Source: Gentiana macrophylla
Taxonomy: Eukaryota; Streptophyta; Magnoliopsida; Gentianales; Gentianaceae
DNA length: 64,000 bases
NCBI GenBank assembly: GCA_026214975.1
Contig: CM047805.1
Location: 110,355,845-110,419,844, forward strand
Reading direction: 5' to 3'
Shown: positions 22,989 to 33,094 of the stretch, piece by piece
Position numbering within the stretch: position 1 is the stretch's first letter
Layout: every line of letters begins with the position of its first letter
Program-made: the position numbers and the translations under genes
Notes under the pieces: model-generated
The model's input: the letters and a program-made list of their open reading frames with translations, nothing else
What the model was told of the DNA's origin: nothing
The model's database searches: none

Positions 22989-24424
22989 AGCCTTTCATCG
23001 TCCCGGTCAAAATATCAATAAGTTATTCCCCATAAACTACTTTCCAGTGGTCACAGTATACTGACACAAGAAACTCGAATCAACTCATATCCTCTATGCC
23101 CGTCAGATATCCATTATCCACTATTCATCATGAATCGATGTGTTGTTTGCACGTGCATTGAGTTTTAAACATTCGTTGCAAGATTAGAGCTTATGCAAAC
23201 TTTGTAGTCTTAACCTACCAACTTCAGTATTCCCACTTCTTAAGCCTTTTAATTTTTGAAGCACTAGAATAATAAGCAAGAGCGTATCTATAGGGTTTTT
23301 GGACTTGGAGACCGAGTACTACTCAAAGCCTCTTAAAGAGTTGAATATTCTTTTCATATCTTCATATTTTTCAGATACTATCAATCTCATGAAGGAAGAC
23401 TTTTTAGAGCATCCCTCTATCTTAGATCAAAAATAGCATCGAATATTACCACAAGCGAGGCTACTTTGGTAATCGACTACAAGCCCAGTGTTTTAACATT
23501 GGCAAACACAGTACGCCTCAAGCTTATTACTCACTTTTTGTGGCTAGAATTTTTAGGAACACATCGACGATAAATTTGACACTAGTAAGCATAATCAATT
23601 ATCTATGCAATGTACACATAATAATTTTACTTTTTATAATAAGCGTAGTACAACTCGATTCGATTATTGAATAATTGAATAATAAACAACTACTTGCAAC
23701 GGAAAATATGAATATCATTAAGTTTACTAATCAATAAATCGCAGAAGTATAAAGTGATCACGTACTCATGAAGTATGGTTTATTTCTTATTAAATATAAT
23801 TATCAGGGACTCACAAAAGTAAATGTGATTCTAAGTTTAAAAGTGTTAAAATCTTACTCATTCTATTTATTATTTGATATATGGGAGTATATGGAAGCTT
23901 ATTTGAGCTAAGTGACTCGTACCCCCCACTTAAACCATGCATTGGCCCCAATGTATAAAAATCGAAAGAACAAACTCAGAAAAGGAACTTAGCTCTGGAT
24001 AAGCGTGGAAGTTGAACAAGTCTTGGGAATTCATCAAAGTGTAACAGGCACAGGCAATGGCCGCTAGCAGGGCGGAAGAATAATCGCTGCAACATGCATC
24101 TTAAACATAGCTCGAAATTCGTTTCAGTATTAGTCCAAACAGTAATAATCAATAAAAGGGACCGTAAAAGGGATAACAATTTCCTTAAACATTTTTAAGT
24201 CCATAAATTGATGATTGCATTTCAATACATTTCGGCGAGTTCAAAACATTACATGAGTTCGAATTTAGGAAACAGAGAAACTTGCTCTATATAACACGAC
24301 ATACTAGTAGAATTGAGTCAAAATAAAAACTCGTTAATTAAAGGAAATGCAAACACGCAAATAAAAATACTTAATCCTAAAATCCTAGATTGAATGGTGC
24401 TAGTTGCAAATAGTTCGGGCGGCT
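22989..24424 (-). other. Non-coding 3' interior of the Athila/Tat-like element
   Basis: No convincing ORF on either strand. The sequence is AT-rich. No RT, RNase H or integrase motif is visible. Confidence 0.65.
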
Positions 24425-25273
24425 TCACAAGATCATCCTCGGGTTCCCTTCTTGTTCTTGATTGTGGCCGTGAACGATAAAGTGCGCGCGACAACTTAAA
24501 GATAGGATAGGCATTGGCCCCACATAGAATCGCCGCTTAACACTGGGCACTCGGCTCCTCACGAATGTAGTGATCAGTGACCCAAAAGGTAAGGTGTGCC
24601 GAGGCTTGAGAGCATCGTCTGTCATTTCCTTGCGTATCAACGCCCCCACATTTACAGGCCATCCCATGTACAACCAATAAAGCAAAGTGGCATGGGTATA
24701 GTAGACCGTAGATACATGCTTAGCCGGAAAGACATTAGAACGGATAAGGCGATGAAAGCATTTATCCTCCCATCTCCTGAAATCTGGTTCCGCAAATGTG
24801 CGGGCAACCTCCCCTATGGTCCATTCTATTCCCAGATAGGCACCAACTTCCTCCAACCAAGCATCGGACCCGTCAAATGTCGCCATATACTCCGGCCCGT
24901 CCTCCGAGATATCCACCCCAAAATAAGCATTAATCGTACACGGAGAAATTACAATTGGTCGTCCACGAATAATAACAATATTGGTGTCGGGGTGTACGCG
25001 TAAATAAGCATAAAATTCCCTTACCCAATTGACGTTGACTCGGCCTGGGTGTGCTACGACATCACGCCATTGATAACGTTCCACCAATTCCAAAAGCTCA
25101 TCTCCACAATTATCCAAATCCAGTCCTCGAGCTCGATGTACAGGGGCATTAACAAAATGATTAACAAATGAAGAATATACCTCCCGACTCGCGAATTGTG
25201 GTACCCCGTTGATCAATGGGATGTTGCCTTCAATGACCACGAAACCGAGCGCTCTGCGTCTTCTAGGTGGCAT
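24425..25273 (-). CDS. Putative plant transposon protein ORF (PF20167-like)
   Basis: An open frame of 282 codons from MPPRRRRALGF. A longer frame starts at 25489, but its first 72 residues look non-coding, and the basic MPPRRRR start is typical of the family. Recognisable pieces are FYAYLRVHP, a following RGRPIVISP, INAYFGVDI and LLYWLYMGWPVNVGALI. These resemble the domain called putative plant transposon protein, often found in Athila/Tat-type elements. No enzymatic motif is seen and its molecular role is unknown. It lies downstream of the protease where RT would normally be, and is the best-preserved ORF of the whole retroelement nest, suggesting either recent activity or selection. Confidence 0.7.
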   Translation of the reverse strand: MPPRRRRALGFVVIEGNIPLINGVPQFASREVYSSFVNHFVNAPVHRARGLDLDNCGDELLELVERYQWRDVVAHPGRVNVNWVREFYAYLRVHPDTNIVIIRGRPIVISPCTINAYFGVDISEDGPEYMATFDGSDAWLEEVGAYLGIEWTIGEVARTFAEPDFRRWEDKCFHRLIRSNVFPAKHVSTVYYTHATLLYWLYMGWPVNVGALIRKEMTDDALKPRHTLPFGSLITTFVRSRVPSVKRRFYVGPMPILSLSCRAHFIVHGHNQEQEGNPRMIL

Positions 25274-26212
25274 CCTCGACGGATAAACAAAGACAAAGAA
25301 ATGACGGAGGAAGCGACTGACTCTCGGTCGATCGAGAGGAATCACTCGTTGACCGAGTGTGGAGATTTGACAAAGAAACGACTTCCGCTCAGATGCTCCC
25401 GTGGATCGAATCGGTCGATCAGAAAAAAAAAACGTTTCGATAGGACTTTCAAGGTGAGTGAAAATGGTGAAATGGATGAAGATTTTCAAAACATTTCCAT
25501 TTGATTTCTACAGGGGTTTGGGGAAAAGTTGGAAGAATTTTGATAAAGAAGATGGAGAAAAGGATGAAGAAAATGAAAGAGATGATGAGTGGGTTAAATA
25601 GAAAAATGGAATTTGAAAAGTGGAATGTGATTGGTGGATAAAAATTGTTGAGGATTGATGATGTGTAAAGGTGGAATTTGAAAATTTGAATTGGAAGAAT
25701 AAAGAAATTGGGAAGAGAAAAAGGTGAATGGTTGGGAAGAGGAAAAGGTGAATGGGGATATGTAGAAATTAATGGTGTTGACCATTTTAATTATTTTGAC
25801 AAATAACCATGCCAAAATTATTATTTCACTTTTGCAATTCCTACCGCAAAAAAAAATTTCTAACCGGCAAGTTGTCTCAAGCACAAAAGCAATCCCATTC
25901 TTATCATAAATAAATCAAACAATCTGGTCTAAGCATTTGTAAAATAACGCTTTTCTATTTCCTTAATCAACAATTTCTTACAAAGACTCAATTACTACAC
26001 TCCATTTCACATGAAGACGATTCGAATAAAAAAAATTTATTTTGCACATCCTTAACTCAGCAGTCGTCGGAACACGGCAAAATAGAAAAAAAAAAAAAAA
26101 AAACTTCTTATCGTTTCACGCTACTTTTATTTTTTTTAACATAAAATAAATAAGAATAGAAATAGTTCTACAGTTTAAGTTGGTAGCTCGACTTCCCATA
26201 AATCATCACTTT
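25274..26212 (-). other. Spacer between the two ORF regions of the Athila/Tat-like element
   Basis: AT-rich, with a 20-base A run near 26083 and purine-rich GGAAGAG/GGTGAATGG repeats at 25690-25760. Two CTCGGTCGA-type motifs occur near 25320-25365. No gene recognised. Confidence 0.55.
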
Positions 26213-26614
26213 CTACGAACTGTTCTTGGTTTGCCAGGTTTTCACCCGGTTAGCCTTTACCGAAAATGTCTTGCTGTCCTTTTGCACGAGTGCCCTTCCG
26301 TGAGATGTGAGTCCAACGAAAAGATAGTCGAACTGTCCATCCAAGCAAGCTCCAACTTTCGTGATTGTTTCAGAAGTAGACGAGCTCTCTTTAGCTCGAA
26401 CTCGACGAGTTCGTTTCTTTGTTTGCTTCCTTCTATTCTTGGAGTGCGGAGAAAGCGGGCCTTCGTGATTATGATTTTCTAGAAACGAGGCGGGCTCGAC
26501 AACTTTCTCACGACTCGTAACTATAAGGGTCTCATTTCTATCTTCTGCCTTGTCATCGACACTTTTCCTAGGCCCGGAGTAATATCTGGTTTTAACTACC
26601 AACTCCGATAACAT
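26213..26614 (-). CDS. Unassigned retroelement ORF downstream of protease
   Basis: 133 codons with a Lys/Arg-rich centre (NRRKQTKKRTRRVRAK) followed by a Ser/Thr stretch and a C-terminus with LTSHGRALVQKDSKTF. No RT motif is present. It starts near the end of the protease frame and may be a relic of the linker between protease and RT. The function is not recognised. Confidence 0.4.
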   Translation of the reverse strand: MLSELVVKTRYYSGPRKSVDDKAEDRNETLIVTSREKVVEPASFLENHNHEGPLSPHSKNRRKQTKKRTRRVRAKESSSTSETITKVGACLDGQFDYLFVGLTSHGRALVQKDSKTFSVKANRVKTWQTKNSS

Positions 26615-26697
26615 TCACGCCACCGGAGTTGGGAAATCAATTCCTCGTCCCATAGGTCTCGAACCTCTAGCATCGAAAAATGTGATCTCACGCCCGG

Positions 26698-27435
26698 TCA
26701 TACGAATCGTGGCTCTGAAGTATTGATAAAGGCTCTCCCTAAAATGATCGAAAGCAAATGAGGGTGCTCATCTATATCCATAACAACTATATCTATCTTA
26801 AACCTGAGCTGTCCTATGCCAATGATCATATTATACATATTTCCAGACATGATTGTTCTGGTCCCATCCGCGAATCGAACTTGCAACGGAGTATTCGTGG
26901 GAGTAAGGATTAGATTTCTATCACAAAGACTCTTTGGGAAAATGTTCAGACTCGAGCCAGAATCTATCAAAGCCAACCCTAGGTATGTTCCTTATAAGGT
27001 AACCTCTACCATAAATGCTCGTGGGTCATCTAGTTTCGGCATCAACCGAGCTTCATTCTCAATATACGCTGCATCTCTAGAACAGATGACTTTAGGGCGA
27101 TTTAGGTCTATGCTAACCTCAGAATCAGATTCTATATCTAACATGTGATGCATGTAGTCATATCCTGAGTCTGAATCTGAAGAAATCTCTTCAGGATTTA
27201 ACTTGGACATACCTCTGTATATGTAAGCATCTTTAGACTCTTTTGACTTCTTGGCTTCGTGAATTCTTGCCTTCATCTTTTCTATTCTCTCTTTGAGTTT
27301 AGGTGTCAACGGCTTTCTAGGTGTGGTTTTGGTTCTCAGCACCATGACTTCTTCTCCTTGAACCTCAGAAGACTGATGTGATGACATTTTGCTAAACAAA
27401 TCACTTGAGTGATTCCTCTCGATTAATCGCATCAT
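26698..27435 (-). CDS. Gag-like region and aspartic protease with one in-frame stop
   Basis: The frame runs from ATG at 27435 and is interrupted by a single TAA at 26992-26994. It continues in the same frame into a protease domain with LALIDSGSSLNIFPKSL, LQVRFADG and LLSIILGRAFI. These are the DSG active site and the ILGR segment of retroviral-type aspartic proteases. The N-terminal part has a basic stretch (KPLTPKLKERIEKMKARI) and an acidic region but no zinc knuckle. Whether the stop is read through, decayed or a sequence error cannot be told. It lies about 300 bases after the primer site. Confidence 0.65.
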
Positions 27436-27728
27436 AAGAAAAACAACAAACGGTTATTGAACTAACAGCAAAAGATGATTACTCATACCGCTGCTAGGCT
27501 TATAACCTACTAATGAGAATCACAGGGGGGAAAACAACTATCGTATAGAAAATATAGAAAAAAATAATGGGTTCGGCCGACCGAGTGATAACGCTCGGGT
27601 CGACCGAATATATGATATATATTTTTATTTTTTATTTTTTTATTTTTTTATTTTTTTTATGTAAATATGAAAGAAAACAGAGAAACGAAATAATTAAGTA
27701 GATCATTTAAGCAGTTGGACCATTGATT

Positions 27729-27745
27729 CCCCGGCAACGGCGCCA
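27729..27745 (-). other. Primer binding site, tRNA-Asp type
   Basis: The minus strand reads TGGCGCCGTTGCCGGGG, complementary to the 3' end of plant tRNA-Asp(GUC). It is six bases from the LTR edge at 27752. This primer is common in Athila/Tat-type elements. Confidence 0.88.
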
Positions 27746-27751
27746 AAAACT

Positions 27752-29493
27752 TGATTGAGGTCAAGTTAAATTATTAACTCGATGCCTAAATAACCACTAG
27801 CAAGTGAACTAGGTTCAATCGCAGTATAGGTAGATAGAGTCGAGGTCGATCCCACAGAGAACCAATTTGTGGATCCTAACTTAAACAGTCAACCTATTTA
27901 TTTCGTTTGACAGAGACGGTCTACGACCAACGTAGAATACGAGAAAAGAAAGACACACTCAAACAAATAACATGTAAACAAATAACGTAATCAACTGCCC
28001 AATTATAACCGTAATTATTTGGATCTAGACAATTTATTTAACAACAAGACTCATCAACTATTAATCCGTTCATATCTATTTATATTGGCTACGGAGTCAT
28101 CCCCAAAACTTGATGTAGCACCGGTAGTCACTAGATCATCGTGGGTATTGTTACGTGACTTCGCCTTTTGGTGCCTCCATCTCATATAACTCACACGCTT
28201 ACGACTCTAAGGATGCCGATATTAACCGTACACCTCGTCCAGGCAACATTCCTATGGTTAGGCGTACTTCCCGAACGATCACTCAAACTCTCGTCCAACT
28301 AACAATTACCAAGTTATAGTCTCATGCTAGTTTACGATCTACGTATAACAAGGTGCGCGCAATTCCCTAATATAAACCTACCTAGATAACGCTGAACGTC
28401 CGAAGATCAATTCATGAGCCTACCTAAGAGTTTTATATTGGTATTTCCTTTTTACACGTTTTAATTAAATTAAGCGAGTGACATAGCCATAGCCATACCT
28501 ACTGAGATAACAGATTCAATTAAGCTAACCTAATCATAAAGACGTGACTGATTAACGGATGAAACAGGTTTGAAAGCTCTCGGTCGACCGAATAGGTGCT
28601 CTCGGTCGACCGAGTGACACCTCTCGGTCACCCGAGTGCTTAACTCCCCAGATTCCATCCCCGAATATATTTCTCAGCGTTTCACATACGAATCGGATTA
28701 TATAGTGAATCATCAGGACATCATATAAATTAATCTAAATACACGTAAATTAAACACGTAGATTCATCCGTAGATATTAGGTAGAGGACGTAGGGTATGG
28801 GATCCTCATAGACAAGGTATCACCACTGCCCTAACGTCATATCCTAGATCTACATCATCTAGATATGAATAACTACTCAAACAATCAAAGCATAATTGGG
28901 AAATTGATTACTAAAAGAAAACAAGATGAAGAACTAGGGCTTACATGTTTGCACCTCGCCTCCTCCACAAGCCTAATGAATCCTTATTTTCTTATTTGTA
29001 TATATGAATTGATATTGGTGAATGCATAAAAATACAAAGGACTTGTGTTTATATAGAGCCTCGGCCGACATAGAAAACCGACTTAAAATGCCGACACTCA
29101 TCAACCCTAACCGCCTCAAACATTGTGCCGACTCCTCGCTGACTATAGGCCCATTCGTCGATCCGAATGCATAGGCTCGGTCGACCGAGCCTTACATGCT
29201 CTCCGGCTTTCTTCCTCTTTTATGTCTTGGGCTTCCTTAACTCGCCTCAGGATCCATCAAAGCTTCTCAAAGTCCATCCTTGTGCTCCCAAATGAGTTAC
29301 TACAAATATAGCATGACATATATCAGTAACATCAAATAATATAATAAAACCTCTTAATACATAATAATGAATCGTAACTCTCGGCATATGCAAATTAAGC
29401 GTATTACGACTTATTATTACTCTATTATAGCTCCTTTAAACTAGAATCGGGGATAAAGGTCATAGAATAACGGGCACAAAATGACCGTTATCA
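27752..29493 (-). repeat. 5' LTR of the Athila/Tat-like element
   Basis: 1742 bp and near-identical to 21223-22974. It holds CTCGGTCGACCGAG at 28601-28614 and 29176-29189. The flanking GTCAT at 29494-29498 is the right target duplication. Confidence 0.88.
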
Positions 29494-29498
29494 GTCAT

Positions 29499-30375
29499 GA
29501 CCGCCCTTAGTCTTAGGCAAACCGGTGATGAAATCCATCGTGATATTCTCCCATTTCCATTCCGGTACCTCCAAGGGTTTCAACAAACCTCCTGGTCTTC
29601 TGTGTTCTACTTTCACTCTCTGGCATGTATCACATCTTGCCACAAACTCTGCGATCCCTAACTTCATACCAGGCCACCAATACCTTTCTTGAGATCTCTA
29701 TACATCTTAGTGGCTCTAGATGTACAAAGAAAATCAATCTTATGAGCTTCATCCATAACCTTCTCCCTTAGGCCATCCACATCGGGCACACACAAACGGT
29801 CTCCGTACCAAAGATGACCACTCTTGTCCAACTGATAACCCACTGTAGGCTTCTCTCGAGCCACTCGCTTCAAATTAATCAACACCGGGTCTCTATCCTG
29901 CTTAGCCCGAATCTCATCTAGCAAATCTGACCTTGCCATCAATGGCGCCAAAGTCTGAGCTTCACCCTTCCTTTCAATTACTTGAATCTGCATCCTATCC
30001 AATTGATCCACAACTTCTTGCAAGGTAGTGATAGCATTAACCGCTCTCCGGCTAAGTGCATCAGCTACAACATTAGCTTTACCCGGGTGGTATTGAATGT
30101 CCAAGTCGTAATCTTTCACGAACTCTAACCATCTTCTTTGTCTCATGTTCAAATTCTCCTGAGTAAAGAAGAACTTAAGACTCTTATGATCCGTGAAGAT
30201 CCTTGCCTTGACACCATACAAATAGTGTCTCCAAAGCTTCAGAGCAAAACCACTCTTTGCTAACTCCAAGTCGTGTGTAGGGTAATTCTTCTCATGCACC
30301 TTCAACTGCCTAGATGCATAAGCAATTACCTTTCCTGATTGCATCAGAACACAACCCATTCCCAAATTAATCATC
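29499..30375 (-). pseudogene. Ty3/gypsy RNase H and integrase zinc-binding region
   Basis: The minus-strand frame reads [20 protein letters not shown], then [27 protein letters not shown] and [16 protein letters not shown]. These are RNase H motifs ending at the conserved Asp. It then continues through the linker to [10 protein letters not shown] and DEAH...[14 protein letters not shown], the H2C2 region of integrase with the first His of the usual pattern changed. The similarity stops abruptly upstream of NLGMGC at about 30375, where foreign sequence begins. So the element lacks gag to RT on this side. Confidence 0.87.
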
Positions 30376-30650
30376 CTCCTCACTCTTAAGTTCCCGATCG
30401 AGCTCAGCCTTTGAAACGACAACTTTCGGGAGCTCCATAGATGTCTCACGCCAAAAAAGCTCCGGGCAGCCACCAGCGAAAGTATCGTCAGACACGAATC
30501 GGATCGCGTACTAAACCGAGAAATGGCGATGAGTGCATTGAGGAGGGAGGGAAGACGTTTTGCTAGCCCTTACGTACATTTCTCTACTCCATTGAACCCG
30601 ATTCGATCATCTCTCGTGCAATCAGAGTAAGATCCATGTTTTTTTTCTTG
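30376..30650 (+). pseudogene. First-exon fragment resembling mitochondrial ATP synthase gamma
   Basis: From ATG at 30523 the frame reads [16 protein letters not shown], then FSTPLNPIRSSLVQSE, and stops at a good donor site (CAGA|GTAAGA at 30626/30627). The start resembles the mitochondrial targeting peptide of plant F1-ATPase gamma subunits, which begin MAMA..RREGRR and have IRSSL-type ends. No second exon (the conserved ISTQ/RNRMKSV region) is found downstream, so it is an isolated exon plus intron start. The position before minisatellites and a MULE end mirrors the captured fragment at 5455-5787. The identification rests on about 35 residues. 30376-30520 is not assigned. Confidence 0.5.
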
Positions 30651-30904
30651 CATCAATAATGTATCTGTAGGAAATGCTTCATGTTATTTTTTCCTTTTTA
30701 TCGGTGTCCTGCATGTAATGTGTGACTTCTATTCAGAGGTTAAGTCTCAGGTTTGTTTCTTCACATCTTCCTAGTGGCTGAATTATATTGTAACTCAGTG
30801 CCTTGGTAGTTAATTGTGTTAATATATACACTTTTTTTCAATTTGTTATCTTTACATTCAGTACTGTTTACTAACTTTCAGGAACTCAAATTATCGGACA
30901 AAGA

Positions 30905-31290
30905 CATTAAAAATGGTGATCACTGCATTGCAGTGGTCAATGCGTCGGGCGTCGCGGTGGTCAATGACGCGGGGGTCGATGCACATCGCGGTGATCAATG
31001 CATCGGGGTGGTGGCCATCGATTTATGCGGTCAATGCATCACGGTGGTCAATGCATCGGGGGTCATCGTGATCACGGTGGTCAATGATCGTCGGGTGGTC
31101 ATCGATTCGCGCGGTCAATGCATCACGGTGGTCAATGCGTCGTGCGTCGCGGTGGTCAATGCATCAGAATGGTCATTGCATCGCGGTGGTCAATGCGTCG
31201 CGGTGATCAATGCATCGGGTGATCAATACGTAATGGTGGTCACTGAATCACGGTAGTCAATGCATCGGGTGGTTATTGTGTCGCGATGGT
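30905..31290 (+). repeat. GGTCAATGCATCG minisatellite of a second MULE-family copy
   Basis: About 20 degenerate units of roughly 15-18 bp built on GGTGGTCAATGCATC. The same unit family occurs in the MULE at 7575-7715 and 8115-8235. The array happens to be open on the plus strand (30816-31256, repeats of VVNAS) but shows no sign of coding selection. Confidence 0.8.
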
Positions 31291-31479
31291 CACGTTAAAA
31301 TAAAAATAAAAACCTTTCAGCGCCTGAAGGAAAACAAAAAAAAAAAAACTGTTTCACCGCCTCGTTTATAAATATAATAATAATAAAAAATATATGCCCA
31401 TGTTTCTGTTTAGACAAGCGCCAGTTTTTTTCACTTTTAGTTTAATTTTCTTCGTTAAGGGTATTTGAGTCTATCGACT

Positions 31480-31567
31480 TAATTTATGTCCTTATAGCCA
31501 AATAAGATTTCTTAATGTCCTATTTACCTAATTAAGTTTATTTTGTGTCCTTTTTGACCATTGCCCT
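31480..31567 (-). repeat. Right terminal repeat of a second, truncated MULE-family element
   Basis: The segment GTCCTTATAGCCAAATAAGA with the following TGTCCTATTTACC and TGTCCTTTTTGACC matches the MULE end at 8600-8679 in order and spacing. It ends in GCCC as that one does. The left end is not in this part of the window; the gypsy fragment abuts the captured exon instead. Confidence 0.6.
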
Positions 31568-32247
31568 TTTTTTCTTTTTTTTCTTTTTTTTTTAATATCA
31601 ATTCTTTAGGCTTTTAAAAAAATTCATTCTCCTTGAGGTAAACTCAGACGGTTGGGAGCTCTTTTGAGGTGTTGAAATCTGCTGTTGATAACGGTATTAG
31701 GGTGTTTGGATATTAATTATCTATAAGTATGATATGAAATATCTCACCTTTGACCCTTATATGACTTGAAGAGCTACTCTAATCAGTATTGAAATAGAAA
31801 GGAAATTGAAAATCTGCTTACAAATAACTGGTTTTGATGATTCTTTTAACTTGTTTTGATCCCAACCTGAGGAGGTGATTTCTTACCCTTTGTTCAACTT
31901 ACTTATTTGTATTGTTTGGTACTAAGGTGTTGCTAGGCTGTTTAGGTCACACTCCAATGTTTTATGACTTGAAACCTAGGGGTCATGTTTGGATGTAAGA
32001 TGTTTATGTTTGGGAGCCTACCCTTTAAAGCCAAGACCACAATTTTTTCTACTGGAGTGACCACAACACTCCTAAAACATAGATGATTACCTAAGGAGGC
32101 ACTACACACTAAGTTTTGTTCTTTAAAGGCATCCCACACTAAATCTTTAAGGCCAGACCACACTAAATTTAAATCTACTTGACATCCAAATTGAAAAAAG
32201 CACTACACTTTCACGTCTTTATTCTACTTAAGGCACCGCACCACATT

Positions 32248-32301
<54 letters not shown>

Positions 32302-33094
32302 GTTTTGGAAAATTAGGGATAAGGACACAATCTAAAATATTTTTAAATAACATGACAAATACATATTTTTTATAGGAGAGAAGGACAATCGCATAATTTT
32401 TATAGCGAGGTATGACAAACAATGAATCCCAAAAATCAGTGAATCTCCCAAATAATCCCAAATCGAATGAATTTCGATGTTGAATTTCGACAATGAATCC
32501 CGAAATTAGTGAATTTCGATTATGAATTTTGAAAATTAGTGAATTTAAACAAATGAATTTCAACACAAGTGAATTTCGACAATTGAATAAATAGTTTTGT
32601 CTTTATGCAAAAGTTTTCAAAAATCATTCATTCTACTCAATCATTTAAATATTTTTGTCTTCCTCATTCCCTATTAGTTTTTGTGGAACATTTGTTGGAT
32701 ATTGAATGAGGTGGGAGAAATGTTAAAACTTTCAGCTGAAATAGACATGATTTTTTTTTATTATAGTTTTTTTCCTTGTCCAAACATGTTTGAGAAGTGT
32801 TCACATTCCATCTACATTGTATGTAAAAGCTTATACGTTTGTTCCTGTGCTGCTATGTGAATTGATGGTTTTATGTTGTGATGCTTCTCTTTCGTGTGTG
32901 GGAGCTTTCTTGGCTGTTTTAGTACTTTGTAGGGATCGATATTAAAGTGTTAAAACATGCAATAATTATCCTTTTTTTTTTTTTTTTGCTTATAATAATA
33001 ATAATTAGAATGATATGTTTGTCTTCCTTCTTACAAGTTATTCGTGTTTTTGTATTCATCTTCTGATTGCTGTGTCATTTTGTTGTCTAACTAG
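31568..33094. other. Intergenic or 5' intron region before the F-box exon
   Basis: AT-rich. It holds a TA microsatellite (32251-32301), a degenerate run of GTGAATTTCGACAATGAAT-like repeats (32430-32590) and poly-T tracts. The last bases before 33095 form a good splice acceptor (TTGTCTAACTAG), so part is probably an intron, but I could not locate the first exon of the F-box gene. Confidence 0.5.
32251..32301. repeat. TA dinucleotide microsatellite
   Basis: About 25 TA units with one interruption. Confidence 0.9.

Larger units (their letters stand above)
21223..29493 (-). mobile_element. Non-autonomous Ty3/gypsy (Athila/Tat-like) element inside integrase
   Basis: Two direct LTRs of about 1.75 kb flank a 4.8-kb interior, with a 5-bp duplication GTCAT. 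A tRNA-Asp primer site lies beside the right LTR, so the element reads right to left. It carries a gag-like/protease frame and a 282-codon ORF of the plant-transposon-protein type, but no recognisable RT, RNase H or integrase. LTRs are close in sequence, so insertion is more recent than the decay of the host gypsy element. Confidence 0.88.

Noticed and set aside
24596..25504. Plus-strand ORFs of 135 and 102 codons
   Set aside because: They are antisense shadows of the better-supported minus-strand transposon ORF.
30816..31256. Plus-strand ORF of 146 codons rich in VVNAS
   Set aside because: It is the translation of a degenerate minisatellite with no recognisable domain or splice context.
32228..32566. 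Minus-strand ORF of 112 codons with Tyr-Ile repeats
   Set aside because: It is the TA microsatellite and AATTTCGAC repeats; no coding support.
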